DNA of 64,000 nucleotides from Ursus arctos (GCF_023065955.2 NW_026622841.1:15572501-15636500), one strand, 5' to 3'; positions 37,518-50,215 are shown, numbered from the stretch's first letter. Program-made: numbers and translations. Notes: generated from the sequence alone by a model not told the origin.

Positions 37518-38087
37518 GTTTTCTCCTCTCTGCTCGGATAGCCCGTTGCTGGTTGCCTGCGGACTCTAGGACAGCCTGCCGCACCTCGTTTGGGTGTGGT
37601 TAGTTGTCTTGCTGATCTCCCCGGTAGGGCTGGAGCTCCCTGGGGACAGCTGTTCTCTTACTTACCTTAGTCACTAACATACCCGGCATTGCCTACCACA
37701 CAGCAAACACTCATTTGATTTTTTTTTTTTTTTTAATGAATGAAGACAGGGGAAGGTATTTCTCCCCCTCACAGTGGGAGAAGAACTGGCAATTATGCCG
37801 CACCAGTGCAAGCGGCACATAAGCCTCAGTGTACTGGAGAAAGGACAGGACAGCCTCCACGGCTAGCAGCAGGTGAGCGGAAGGACGTGGGCTGCACCTG
37901 CAGGCACATGTGATATGCTCGAGAGACTTTGAAACCAGAAGATTAAGGGCTGTATTAGATTTGTGAAAACTTGGAGAATAAACAGAATTCCAAGAAAAAT
38001 ATTTTCCCAGATCCTCTAGTCACTGCGGGACAGCTGAGAGATAAGGTAACTGCTGAACTAAGATGGGAACGCAAAAGCAAGAGAAGC

Positions 38088-38107
38088 GAGAGAGAGAGAG
38101 AGAGAGT
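38088..38107. repeat. (GA)n microsatellite
   Basis: A short GA dinucleotide run within purine-rich sequence. Confidence 0.8.
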
Positions 38108-38294
38108 CTAGGAGATGAGATCTGACCGAGTTTAAAGGTGTAAAGGAGATCCAGCCAAGGAGAAGAATGCCAGGGCACAGAAGAAACGCTAGCAAGAAGA
38201 TGGGAAACAGGCTTGGAGATGAGAAGGATTAAGCAACTGGGATTTGGAAACAGGAGATAAGAGAATTAGAGACAGGGATAAATGTCCGGAGGGC

Positions 38295-38515
38295 AGGATT
38301 TCTCAACCTTGACTCTACTGACGTCTTGAGCCAGACAATTTTTTGTTGTGTACGGTGGGGAGGGGTCTGACCTGTGCACTGCAGGAGGGTAAGGAACATC
38401 CTGGTCTCGAGCCACGAGATGCCAGCAGCACCCTCCCCAGTGTGACAACTAAATATCTCTCCAGATATAACTGAATTTCTGCTGGGTGACAAAAATGCCT
38501 CCTGGTTGAGAACCA
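38295..38515 (-). mobile_element. MER20 (hAT-type)
   Basis: gatttctcaaccttgactct, ccagacaattttttgttgtg, gagatgccagcagcaccctc and tgcctcctggttgagaacca give the MER20 order in reverse, nearly full length. The open frame at 38229-38627 is caused by it. Confidence 0.85.
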
Positions 38516-38726
38516 ACGATTGCAAGGAAGAAATAGGATTGAGTAAGGAATACACTTTGTACCGGTGCACTGGGGGAAGGACGTACTTAAGATCAGCAGC
38601 AGAAGGAAGATAACGGAGAAGAGACAATCAAGTCAGAGGCTGGAAAGTGAAAGTTGGTGGGTAGAAGGGCAGAATCTGAGCCAAGGAGGAGTTACGGCAA
38701 AATGATGGATGGAAGACAATGGACAA

Positions 38727-38745
38727 GCAAGCAAGCAAGCAAAAA
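38727..38745. repeat. (AAGC)n microsatellite
   Basis: Four to five copies of aagc within a purine-rich tract. Confidence 0.85.
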
Positions 38746-39330
38746 GCAGAAACGAGAGAAAGACCCAGAAGGAAAGCAGGGATGAGTGGCCAAGAAGGAA
38801 GGACGCAGCCTGAGAGGGGATCAGCTTCAAAGTGGGTCACTTGGGGGGTTTAATGGCGGGTTACCGACATGAGGGGTCACGGCCCATTAGTCTTCATCAG
38901 GACGAGAAGACGCAAGAGCCAAAGACACGTCAAATTGCATACACGTAGCTTTCCGGCTCATTATAATTACACTGCAGATAAATGCTGGAACTGCAAGAAG
39001 ATTCGCAAGGTCCCAACTTCTATTCTGATGAATTATCAGAACACTTATCAGTGATCAAGCCGAACAAACCATACTAAAAGATACACTCAGGTCTAAACAT
39101 CACTGATCAAGCAGAAAGAAGGCAAACAATTGCCCCGAAACGTCCCAAACAAAAAGTGACGCACGTCAATTAAGTGAACCTAAAGCAAGGCCGCTTATTT
39201 TATCTGGCATTCCTTTGGGATTCTGCATTGTTGGTAAAGATTAGGGCTGAAGAATGCAAACCCATGCTGCTCTTAAACATCCAGACCAGCCAGCAGCCGC
39301 TGAGTGCTGGGTGTGGGGACAGAATGGCAG

Positions 39331-39400
39331 GGGGGCGGGGCGGGGGGGGGGTGAGGAGTGGGAAGGGGAGGAGAAGGAGGGGAAGGACAGGAGAGGTCCC
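39331..39400 (+). other. G-run cluster, potential G-quadruplex (+ strand)
   Basis: A run of uninterrupted G blocks (ggggggcggggcgggggggg at 39331-39350) is followed by further GGGG-containing purine sequence. It meets the usual four G3+ runs with short loops rule. Confidence 0.7.
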
Positions 39401-39576
39401 AAACTCCACCACGTTTCCTGAGCAAACCTTGGTTGCAACTGCTTATCCACCTCTTATTCTTTCTGGGTCTCAAAGAATCAGTTACGGGTTGAAAGGAGAT
39501 GCCACGAGATTATGCTGGATTCTGAAATTTTAAAAATATTTTACCTAGGTATTTCTTTGTGGTGACTGCAAGAATG

Positions 39577-39603
39577 CTCCCCCCACCCCCCCACCCCCCG
39601 CCC
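39577..39603 (-). other. C-run cluster, potential G-quadruplex (- strand)
   Basis: Four C blocks separated by single bases (tccccccacccccccacccc, then ccgccc) give four G3+ runs on the minus strand, 227 bp after the plus-strand cluster. Confidence 0.75.
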
Positions 39604-40063
39604 GAGTCCTTTCATAATCTCGGAGTTCTGTAAGAGTTCTAGGTCTGATAAAGAGCTGTCTCGGGGCCAAGGACAGAATTGGAAGGATGGTTTGCAGAAG
39701 TGCCAGAGTGCCAAGAATTTGGAAACCTGAGCTCATTCTTCTCATGCCAGCATTCCACATAAATTAGCCGACTGTGTGGCCCCACGAGGACAGGTCCAGT
39801 GGCTATAGCTCAGCTTTGCTGTGGAGCTAGGTCAGCTCATACACAGAGGTGAGAACTTCTAGGACCGGCTGATTGGTGTAGAGCTGCAGAGGAAAGATGA
39901 TGCCTGAGCATGAACCATGATAGATTCTCAGAGTTACTGGTTAAGGTGGTAGACCTTGGGCTTTCTCCCTGGTTCTCATATCCCCAGGGCAAACATCCTG
40001 GTTGTAGTCTGTCTCTTAGGAGTAAACTGCCCAGATGCTTACCTCCCCAAAGGGCAATTTAAT

Positions 40064-40275
40064 GTAAGTGTTGAGAGCGTGGGCCTGGGGTCCCAGTTCA
40101 AATCCAGCTCATTACTCATAACTGTGTACCTTAGGCAGTTAATGCAAATCTCTACTTCAGTGTCCTTGTCTGTGAAATGCAGATAATAGAATCAGTGGCA
40201 GAGGATTATAATAAGGATTAAATGAGATAATACTTGTAAAGTACTTTAAAAATGTCTACACACACCTGGTGTTAT
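40064..40275 (+). mobile_element. MIR
   Basis: gagcgtgggcctggggtccc, aactgtgtaccttaggcagt, tgtgaaatgcagataataga and ggattaaatgagataatact form a nearly complete MIR. Confidence 0.85.
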
Positions 40276-40683
40276 TCTTTGTGCCAAATTCTTGGAACAT
40301 CATCATCCAGTAAAAGCTTGAAGTAATGTGGCCTTTCTTAGTATTGTAGCAAGAACAGGTCTCCCTTGTGGTTAAGAAACGTATCACACCTTCTACAAGC
40401 ATCTAACCATCTTTAAACTGCACTTCGAGATTTCTCTACATAATATGGACTGCCACATTTGGTTTTAACATAACTGCCCTACTGAAAGACTGTGGCCTCC
40501 TTAGGCAGGGGCCCTTCACACTGTTGTGAATTTTCTAGGCCTAACCCAATGAGAAAAAGCTCACAAGAAATTAGCGCATTCTCACCAATAGATTCATAGA
40601 GAACATTCGTGCCACTTTAGAATTGACCACAGCTGGGCCTTAACTAGCCAACTCCTTGAACACTTTTAAACCATGATTTGATT

Positions 40684-40852
40684 TGGGGCGCCTGGGTGGC
40701 TCCGTTGGTTAGGCTCAGGTCATGATCTCAGGGTCCTGACAATGAGCCCCACCTCCGGCTCTTGCTCAGGGCAGAGTCTGCTCTCCCTTCCCCCTGCTCC
40801 ACCTCCACGCACTCTCGTTCAAATAAATAAATAAAATCTTAAAAAAAAAAAA
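40684..40852 (+). mobile_element. Can-SINE
   Basis: Head ggggcgcctgggtggctccg, a small deletion after it, and a 12-base A tail. The flanks aaaccatgatttg and aacccatgatttg form a near-TSD at about 40668-40680 and 40856-40868. Confidence 0.92.
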
Positions 40853-41112
40853 CCCAACCCATGATTTGCTTTGAAATATATAAAAGTCAGACGGGCACAG
40901 TACTCAGAAGCACAGAGATTCTCCAAGTATATACGTTCTCATTTCTAGCAACCGTTAATGGATTTGATTTACCCAGAGCTTTAGTCACTCCCTAACATCT
41001 AATTCAAGGGCAATGGTCATTACCATTAGCAAGCACGGTGTCAATTCTGCCACTTAGTCTTCTATGATAGAATGTCTCTAGCCTTGGCCATCCATTTCAC
41101 AAACTCTCTCTT

Positions 41113-41306
41113 TTTTTTCTTAAGATTCTATTTATTTATTTGACAGAGAGACAGCCAGCGAGAGAGGGAACACAAGCAGGGGGAGTGGGAGAGGAAGAAG
41201 CAGGCTCCCAGCGGAGGAGCCTGATGTGGGGCTCGATCCCAGAATGCCAGGATCACACCCTGAACCAAAGGCAGATGCTTAATGACTGAGCCACCCAGGC
41301 GCCCCA
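41113..41306 (-). mobile_element. Young-type Can-SINE
   Basis: A reverse-orientation element with cagccagcgagagagggaac and cccagcggaggagcctgatg, nearly the same text as the copy at 7.4 kb. A near-exact TSD (cacaaactctctctt versus cacaaactccctctt) is at 41098-41112 and 41307-41321. Confidence 0.95.
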
Positions 41307-41444
41307 CACAAACTCCCTCTTACGGAAGCAAATTACAGCTGACAGGTGGATGGCCCACCACAATTGCATCCGAATTTTTGAAGAAAAACAGTGAAAGTGA
41401 TGTTGGCTGTCGTTTACAGTCTCCGATGCCACATCACGTTATTG

Positions 41445-41595
41445 ATGTCATTGGCTCTTTTCAACAATCCTACAAGTTGGACACTGTGGTTTCTATATTA
41501 TTTATGGATAAACTGGGTCCCGAGAAGATTTCACAGTTTGATCAGGGTCACAGAGGTTTTAGGTTGTAAGCTGGATTTCAAACCCAGGTAAATCT
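41445..41595 (-). mobile_element. MIR fragment
   Basis: tatggataaactgggtcccg, gggtcacagaggttttaggt and gctggatttcaaacccaggt match the reverse MIR core and head. Confidence 0.75.
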
Positions 41596-42289
41596 GATTT
41601 TTAAGTCCAATTTCTTCCCATTTCCTAATGCTATTTCTATCCATTTTTTTAAAAGAGGGAGGTAAATATATTTTCCCTCTCATATCCAGAAGGAAAACAT
41701 ATTTTAATTATAGATCATAGTACTGGGGCTCTGGTAGCACTTTATTTCACCAAGATATCCCAAAGGACATCTTGGCTCAGATTAGAAAACTTTCCTGGTC
41801 AACATTCTTATTACCTGTCGAATTGGCTTGATACCATATTACTGAGCTCAGTGTCTCCTCGTTCTGAATAAAGGTTAAATAAGAACTCTTACCTGCATGG
41901 AGGTAAGGGATATAAACAGCTCTACAAAAATGAAGCACAGAAGTCTGTGTATTGGCATGGTTGACACTCAAAGGAGCCGGCTCATAAATCCTGCAATAAT
42001 TCTAATGATGCCATTTTCTCGACCAGAGATCACATAGTGAGGGCCGGTGGTCCTACCTCTAGTGTTGGCCCCTTATCCTTCCTTGCTCATGCTTGTGGGG
42101 ACCCAAGAAATGGGGCCATCCCAGCTGCATGTCCATTTGTCCCAGAAGGAGCTGCGAAGTTGAGTGGTGTTGGAACACACTTTTCCTAGAGACCTGGGGT
42201 TGGATCCTGCAGCTCTGCCAGGTCAAGGAGACTGCCACTCCCATTGTTTCAACAGGCTCCTCCTTTGGGAGAAACGCCAGACAGGGATT

Positions 42290-42291
<2 letters not shown>

Positions 42292-42322
<31 letters not shown>
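42292..42322. repeat. (GT)n microsatellite
   Basis: An uninterrupted GT run of about 31 bp. Confidence 0.95.
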
Positions 42323-42324
<2 letters not shown>

Positions 42325-44209
42325 CTTTCAAGAATACAACATCCAAATCACATGAACAATTTGTCTTGATTTTTTTGAGACATTCAACCAAGTAACAAGT
42401 TTCTCTCTCTCTCTTATCGTTTGTACATTTTTCTTTTAGCAGCCTATATACACATAGGCTAACTAATCTTTTAAAATTGGTTTTATTTCAAAATTAGGCA
42501 AAAATTGGGATTCTGTCGTGCACATAGATGTTTCTTCTTGTCCTGGGCAAAAATTCCAGAGACCCAAAGCTCCAATGTATGTTCAGAATTTGTGCAAGTT
42601 AAAACAAAGGCAGACGAAGGGCAAAGACAGCGTACACACCCCAAAACTAGGACTTTAAAATCCTTTTACTGGGTTAACAAGTTTGAGTCTTCTTGCCTGG
42701 AGCATTTCCTCACGATGGCTTGGAGACGGGCACACGGGAACACTTTTCAAGGTGTAACCCTGTTTCTCTAAGCCAGCCTGGCCGTATGGCAATGAAAACT
42801 GAAACTGAAGGAAAGGTATCAAGGCAACCTGTTTATTTTAGGGATATTATATCGTATGGCTATCACTCAAATTCCGTAGGAACTCTACCCACACTTGTTG
42901 AGTCTTGTTTCTATGAAAAGACCTTTACCTGACAGACGACTGCGGCTGTATTTCAGGGAGACCAACAGGAAAAATCTGTGGATTTTTTTAGCAATTTACA
43001 GGCTTTTCCTTTACAGTTACCTGATTTTGTAGCTGATCATAGACGTACCTTGAACGGATGTCTGAGAATCTGCGAACGGGTCTGTGATGCGCTTTCAGCT
43101 CAGCATCGGACTTTCCGTGTAAGGATCCTGCCGGCTAACTTCACTTCAGCTTTTTTATTATTTATCCTGACTTTCCTTTGCCTGAATTGCTTTATCTGAC
43201 CTTGCTCTATTCTATATAGAATATATACTATACATAATGTATATAATATAGAGAAATCGACACACTGTAAAATAGTATGTTTTTGCCGCCACAAATCCTT
43301 TTTTCATGAAAAGGAAGGATGTGAACGAACGAATGAAATGAATTGTGCCCTCAACCCGTGGTGTTCTGTTTCTTATAGTAATTTATCTTTTTTATGGGTC
43401 TCTTTTTTCTAGTACTAAGTTGATTTTGTACAAATAAGTTATTGGAGTCCCTTAAAAATGAGTGGAAGGGGCCTTCGGTCTCATTAGAAGGGCATGCTCT
43501 GTCTGTCCTATGGCCTAGTCTCACTTTTCTTTCTTCCTTTTGCTTTGCTTTTGTATGCTGGCCTCTGGATTCTCAGGTCAGCCAATCTCACTTGGCGCTG
43601 CCCCCTACACTCAATATCCGGTCCACCAGGAAGTCTAACCTAGAGCTGAGAGTGCGCATTCATGCCCTAGGCACAGCCCCGTGTCCTGAGGACATGGTAA
43701 TTCTGTTACAGTCCACTCTGGTTTGTTTCAGGGAAGCTGACAGGTCTATATGGAAAACATCACAGAGAGTGGTATGCTGAAAAGAAATAATCCTACAGAG
43801 CCTCCCCCGAGGAGCATTTAGGGCCATATCATTAATCTTTGCCGCACTCCTATGAAAGAGGCAGTAGGTGAGGCCTCTCATCCGCTGTTTTATAAACGAG
43901 GGAATGGGGTAGATCGGTGGGGGCAAGCCAGGGACTGGGGAGCTCGTGCCCGGTGGGGGAGAGAGTGAGGGTGCCAGGAAAGAACACCTATGACCCATAG
44001 GTCCCTACCACACTCAGCCCCCTTGCGACGTCTCCCATACAGGCTGCAGCCTGAGCAAATGCAGGTTTCGTCTTTTGCAGAGTGTTTAACTGTTCGGGGG
44101 ACTGGTATCCATACAAGGCCTTCACATCTTCTGCTCGGTTGCGTTCTCCAGCCCAGCCCCCACCCCAAGCCTGACACTAAATGTCCTGCTGTCAGTAGCT
44201 GCCAAGGAG
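42323..44209. other. CCBE1 upstream flank, nothing identified
   Basis: No Can-SINE, L1 or MIR recognised in about 1.9 kb. Several unrelated short frames. Confidence 0.5.
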
Positions 44210-44340
44210 TTTAAATTCCAGGCCTCAGGGCAAAGGTTTTCTCCAGGTCTCTGCTCCAGCTCACCTCTTCCAGAAATGCTCTGACCACCCACTCCTGGGA
44301 TTTCCTCCCCAGGCAAACCTGGGCTGATTGCGTGGCCCCA
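44210..44340. mobile_element. Possible L2 3'-end fragment
   Basis: agctcacctcttccagaaat followed by gctctgaccacccactcctg resembles the L2 3' end. The match is short and old. Confidence 0.4.
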
Positions 44341-44939
44341 GCACCTTCTCTGATGCCTCTTTGTCGTGCACGCTCAGGGTATGGGGGGCTGAAAATAAGG
44401 TGGCGGCAACGTTGGCTTTGTCCCCAGTCTTCTGCTACACAGCTGTGCCTAATGGGCATGGTATTGCTTTTACCATTTTGCAGCCTGAATTACTTTCTCT
44501 GCCAAGCAGCGTGCCTCCATATGTGGCTTATTAACTAATTAACGAAAGTGATAACTAATCTCCACCATTCTATTACTTGTAGAACTAACATCCACAGTGC
44601 AAGAGTAGAAAAGAGTAGAAAAGCAAAACATAGTAAAAATGAGAAAAAAAGATAGCAAGATATCAAAATAGAGTAATTGGTAGTAAAATAAAAACAGAAC
44701 TTCTACAGGATAGCGTCTTCCCTGCAGGATGGAGACTAAACAGGTTTGTGGTACAATCTAAAGTGATAGAATTTTTACAAGTTCCAGGATGCCTTTCTTT
44801 TTCAATGTGCTTAGAGAGGTATCTCTTTAGAGGCCCAAACAACCATTGTGAAATAAACCTGTATTTATCTAGAAAGCCCAAAGCTAGAAAGTTACAACTG
44901 CAAATTCTGTGCAATAATTACATTAAAAATAATAGTAAG

Positions 44940-45135
44940 TCTATTGAGCACTCAACACATGGAGGGCCCTGTGAAAAATACTTTATATGCACTGCCTCAT
45001 TTAATACTCATAAACATTTATGAGAGAGGTTTCCCCATTTTGCAGATGAGAAAAATAAGTTTCAGAAAGGTTAAGTAATTTGCCCAAAGTCACATAGCTA
45101 GTAAGCCACACAGCCTGGATTCGAATCCGAGTTTG
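44940..45135 (-). mobile_element. MIR
   Basis: tgcctcatttaatactcata, ccccattttgcagatgagaa, tttgcccaaagtcacatagc and gcctggattcgaatccga give a nearly complete reverse MIR. Confidence 0.9.
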
Positions 45136-45739
45136 TTTGTTTTTTTTCCTGACCCCGTGATCCTCATTCTCAGGTGTTGCAAGCTTCTGAAGTGTCTTCT
45201 AATTACCACGTGGAAATTTCCTTCTCTGTAGCACCATATTTTAATATCAAGTCTGTTTTATGGCCTGCCAAGTCTGTGTTAGATTTGTAGGGGAAAAAAC
45301 CCACCTTACTGAACTAAGAAATCGGATTTCTACTTGCAAGGGGTAGCTTATCAAATAAAATCATGCATGTGGAAAACCTTTGGAAAATATAAAAGCATTC
45401 TACAGAAGGAGGAGGCTGCCACTGCTCTTAAAAATGTCAAGGTGTATGTGACGTAATTCTCTGTTGACCAGAATATTCTGAACCCAAGCACCTGCTTACA
45501 CCGGTAACTTGTGAACAAGCTACCTTTCGCCCCGTCCGGCAGCTGCAGAACCACGCGTTCCTTAGACCTTAGGCATTACAACCTCCTGCTCTTCCAATTT
45601 CTTTCTGGGCCACGACCACTTGCCTGGCTCGGTGGGGCACGTCTGTGTCACGAGGTCCTCCTTACCAGGCACAGAAACTCCTGATGTGCAACAAAGCGTT
45701 AAGATGCAGAGGTATAACGAATTACAGTGGGGTCAGCAC
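45136..45739. other. CCBE1 proximal upstream region
   Basis: Repeat-free. It holds one more CACGTG at 45207-45212 and rising CpG content after about 45530. Confidence 0.5.
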
Positions 45740-45876
45740 CAAACGAGCCGACTGACGGCGCCGCCCCGGGGTTTGCGGGCTCCCGGTGAACAGCCGGCTG
45801 TTAACTAGCAGCGGGCGCGGCCGGTGACTAAGGGCCCCTCGGCGTCTCACCTGGTGTTCGAGGAGTTTCCTGCGCT

Positions 45877-45940
45877 CACGTGTGGTGGCTCACGTGGCGT
45901 GGAAACCGCGTGAAAGCCGCCCAGGGCAAGAGCATATAAG
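45877..45940 (+). promoter_or_regulatory. Paired CACGTG E-boxes and TATA-like box
   Basis: Perfect CACGTG palindromes lie at 45877-45882 and 45891-45896, 14 bp apart start to start. A TATA-like gcatataag lies at about 45932-45940. If the TATA box is used, transcription would begin near 45965-45970, about 790 bp upstream of the CCBE1 ATG. A donor-like sequence (aaag followed by gtaaag, gt at 45035+1000, that is 46035-46036) would allow a noncoding first exon. Function is inferred from motifs and position only. Confidence 0.5.
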
Positions 45941-46363
45941 ACCCCCCCGCCCACGGTGGGGGGAGAGAAGAAAGCGCGCTCCTCACTTGTCCCCGGCTCC
46001 AGTGAGGAAGAAAATAGCGGCTTTACAAACAAAGGTAAAGGACCAGAGAACTTTCTTCTAAGGTTTTAAGAAAGCCAGACTGCTACGCCCTGTAAGCTGT
46101 GCTGACCCGGGCGTGGAAAGGCAGCTGGGGGGAAGCGCCGTGTCCTCCCGACTCCCTCCTTGCGAATCCTGCCGAGAGGAGCCCGGGGTGGCGGGAAAGC
46201 ACGGCGTGGGCGCTGGAGGGCGAAAGGCGACCAGAGGCCTGCCCTGGCCTTCAGAAGTGACCTGACGCCGGGAAGGAAGCTTATTAACCCCTGGGCTCCT
46301 CCGCCCTCTCCCCGGGGTGTGAGCCGGCTCCTCCTCCTCCCGGGCGAGCTAGCCTGGGGCAAG

Positions 46364-46477
46364 ATGCACACAGCCGCCGGCTTCGCGCGCCCTGCCCGTC
46401 CCTCCCAGCCCAGGAAGACGCGAGAGGGGAGGGCGCAGCCCAAAGCCAAGCCCGGCGAGTCCGTGGATCCCCAGTGA
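46364..46477 (+). other. Candidate upstream ORF in the CCBE1 leader
   Basis: An ATG at 46364 opens 37 codons beginning MHTAAGFARP and ends at TGA 46475-46477, 282 bp before the CCBE1 start and in a different frame from it. It matters only if transcripts start upstream of 46364. No other upstream ATG stood out between there and the CCBE1 start. Confidence 0.3.
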
Positions 46478-47283
<806 letters not shown>

Positions 47284-47364
47284 AGAGATCTGCTCGGAAA
47301 ACAAGATCGCCACGACGAAATACCCGTGCTTGAAGCCTTCGGGTGAGCTCACCACGTGTTTCAG
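47284..47364 (+). CDS. CCBE1: CCBE1 coding exon 2
   Basis: The exon is 81 nt. It completes the split Arg codon, then encodes [18 protein letters not shown] and SGELTTCF, ending in phase 2 at a gtaagc donor. It matches the cysteine-containing segment after the signal peptide of CCBE1, which precedes the first EGF-like region. The acceptor is a pyrimidine tract followed by ctag at 47280-47283. Compared with the human protein as I remember it, I see Asn for Ser in SENK, Pro for Ser after CLK, and Phe for Tyr at the exon end. All three are conservative or lie outside the cysteines. Exon 3, which should begin with KKCCKGYKF, was not found in the remaining 16.6 kb, so the gene continues past the window. 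Identification rests on the joined exon 1 and 2 product. Confidence 0.93.
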
Positions 47365-47884
47365 GTAAGCCTCCGGGCTCTGTCGAGTCCGCCACGGCGC
47401 CCCCGGGCTAGCTGGGCACGCGGCTCGGCGGAGGAGGGGTTTGGAGGCGCTCTTGGTGACTGGGGGCCACAGTTGCGCCGGGACGTGCTTGGTGGGGGTT
47501 TTGGGGCCAGAGCAATGACGGGCAACCAAGTGTGCACGTAGAGTTTGCACCCTGGGACCCTGAGGTGTTTGCCGCTTCCCGGAATACTTTACGTGGTGGA
47601 GAGGAAGAGGCTGAAAGTTCCTAAGGAAAGTGGATTGGACTGTGGGTGTAAACTGTGCGCCATAGCAATGACGGAGGGCTGCGTTTGCGTTTCGTTTCAA
47701 AAACGAAGTTGACAAGTAAATACTTGGTCCTTGACTGTCTTTTGACCTTCTGCCGGGACAGAGCGTAACACTCTAACGGCCTCTGTGGGCAAAAGGATGG
47801 AGGTTTGAGGACGGGCTTGTGTTGAGCGGGGGTGGGGGGAGAGCGTCGAGCTTGTTGAGCCACAAGGAGAGTGCTTACAGTGCA

Positions 47885-47935
47885 GTCCACAGATCACCTG
47901 GGTGCTTGTTAAAATTATTCCTGACTAGGGCTAGG
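47885..47935 (+). mobile_element. Possible MER5A scrap
   Basis: cacagatcacctgggtgctt followed by gttaaaat resembles part of MER5A. The match is very short. Confidence 0.4.
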
Positions 47936-49329
47936 AAATCTATATAGATTGGAAAGTGTTTCCCAGGGGGCTCTCATTCTCCACAAAAAATTACTGTTCC
48001 CTGCTTGCAGCCTTTTGGAGGTGAGGGCTGATTTGTTTTCACCATGGAGTTCTTGGCTTCTGGTCGAGTGCTTTCACTAGATGGGAGGCATAAACCCATA
48101 AACACGAATTGCTTTATAAAGGTACCGTGCAAGATACTGGGAATCACACGCTCACGCCAGACTAAGAGTCCTACTCTCTGGGGTGCCAGGATAAATACTG
48201 GGTGGTACAAGGGAACACAGCAATCCCCAGAAGTGAATTTGGAAAAAAGCTTTACTATTCATAATGTTGTAACAGATGAATCAAACACAATGCTTTTGGA
48301 GCCGCAGAAATATTAGTTCACATGCTCAAAAATTCAGAGATAAGTGGTTCCAGGGCTGGTGAGTTTGGTAGAAAAACCAGTAATCCGTTACTTCGTGTAC
48401 TGTGCTTTAAAATCTGTTGTGGGCAGTGGAATGTCCACCATCCTTTAAGTGAGGCAGTACTCCCTGGGCTTGGGAAGTGTTGTGTTCTCCAGGACCTGGG
48501 TGGCCAACACAGTCAAATGGGTTGGGGCCGGGTGGGGCGAGTATGTTCAGTTTGCAGGTAAAGGCTTGAAGAGGTTAACTGGGTGACCAAGGTCATCCAG
48601 CTGGGGAGATGACCCGAGGGTGCTGGCACCAGGATCGCTTGCCTGGTGCTAGCCCCGTGCGTCGTCCACATGACCGCAGTGTTAGGACATGTTGTTTTCC
48701 TATCATCTTAGCACAAAGCCTCTAACTTAACAGGGAAAGTGTCCCTGAGATGGTTTACTCATTTGTTCAGTTCCTGAAGGTCAGACTGCCCATAAATCAT
48801 GGTACTTGCAGAATGCATGTCCAATTTTCAGAAACCACTGGTGCTTGATTAGGGTTCTAAGTTGACTGTTATACTGTTACTCCTCTTCCCTGGTTTTTTA
48901 AAAATTGGTTTTTCTTTTTACACTAAGACTGAACAAGAGACGAGATCAGGGTCCTGATAAGGGTTCTCATTAACAGGGCTCCAAAAGTACAGCTTATGAG
49001 AACTAACAAAAAGGCGATTTTACAGGAAAGTAAGGAACTTTGTTTTGGGGAGTGAGTGGAATGGGAGGAGGGGGTTTTCAGCTGGGGGAAATGAGAAATG
49101 GTCTCTGTGAATATTTTTTTCTGGTTTTGTTACTTCCTTTATGGATATCCAGAGTTCTGTGTATACTCCACTGGTTTTATTCTATTCCCATAACAGTAAT
49201 TTCCTAAAGATAAAGTTGGTTGGCAGTTGCTGCCCCTGTTTGCTTTTGAACCCCAAGAATAGAGGGACTTGTGCTTGGTTTGGGAATCCATTGTCCCGGC
49301 TCCTATAGACCCTTGCTGTTCCAGGTGGG

Positions 49330-49415
49330 ATCTGGAAACCAGCATCAGTATCCTCTAAGAGCTTGTTAGTCTCCAGGCCCATCCCATACCTCCCGAGTCA
49401 GAGCCTGTGTGTTAA
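49330..49415 (+). mobile_element. MER5A (hAT-Charlie) fragment
   Basis: tctggaaaccagcatcagta, agagcttgttagtctccagg and ctcccgagtcagagcctgtg follow the MER5A order. Confidence 0.7.
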
Positions 49416-49688
49416 TGCAACATGCATTAAAGCCTAAGCACTTAAACAGAAACCACTGTCCTCACTCTGGTCACTGCAAACCCATTTAAATCCTTCAAGG
49501 GACTCAGAGGCTTCAAGTGCCCGAGTTGTTACTCCTACCGTATCAACCCAAAACTAAAGAACCAGCCTTCTAGGAGATCAGACTCCTTAACTCTTGGGTG
49601 ACCCTTAATTAAGCTTAAGTACAGTAGCCGAGCTGCTGCTTAGGGAATGGTGACAGATGGCCCCAGTTTTACCACTGGTCCTTTGAAC

Positions 49689-49690
<2 letters not shown>

Positions 49691-49722
<32 letters not shown>

Positions 49723-49794
49723 CACAAGTGAGAACCACAGAAGTCCTTTTTGAACTTAATGATTTTATGGGACCTAAAAAAAAAAAAAAAAAAA
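49691..49794. repeat. T30 and A19 homopolymer pair
   Basis: Thirty T (49691-49720) and nineteen A (49776-49794) flank 55 bp of unique-looking sequence. The lengths may be unreliable in an assembly. Confidence 0.9.
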
Positions 49795-49999
49795 TCACGG
49801 AGGATGAGTTTACTCCTACCACATTCATGGGAGTACTAATCTGGTCCGTTATTCCTGAAAGTATAGAGATGTAAATGCTATGGAGAGGGAATCCTTGTTC
49901 TGGGCTCCTCCCCCACCGCCTTTGTACACTCGCTTCCCATGGTTTCACCCAAGCACCTTTCCACATTCGCCTTCTGTATATGAAATGACAGCCTGAGGA

Positions 50000-50215
50000 C
50001 TTTGTACTCAGCACCGTTCTAGGTCCTTCACATACATTATCTCTAATCCTCAAAGCCAAGCTTGCGCCCCTCTTTCAGTTTTACACGGGAAGAATCGAAG
50101 CTCCGGGATTAAGTAAACTTGGTCAGGGTCACAAAGCTAATACACATGGGAGCCAAGATTCAAACCCAGGTTTGTCTGACTTCAAAGTCTGGGCCCAGGC
50201 CCTTTCATCATCCCA
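50000..50215 (-). mobile_element. MIR
   Basis: cagcaccgttctaggtcctt, cattatctctaatcctcaaa, gggtcacaaagctaatacac and gattcaaacccaggtttgtc form a nearly complete reverse MIR. Confidence 0.85.

Noticed and set aside
38229..38627. 132-codon minus-strand frame
   Set aside because: Most of it is a MER20 transposon.
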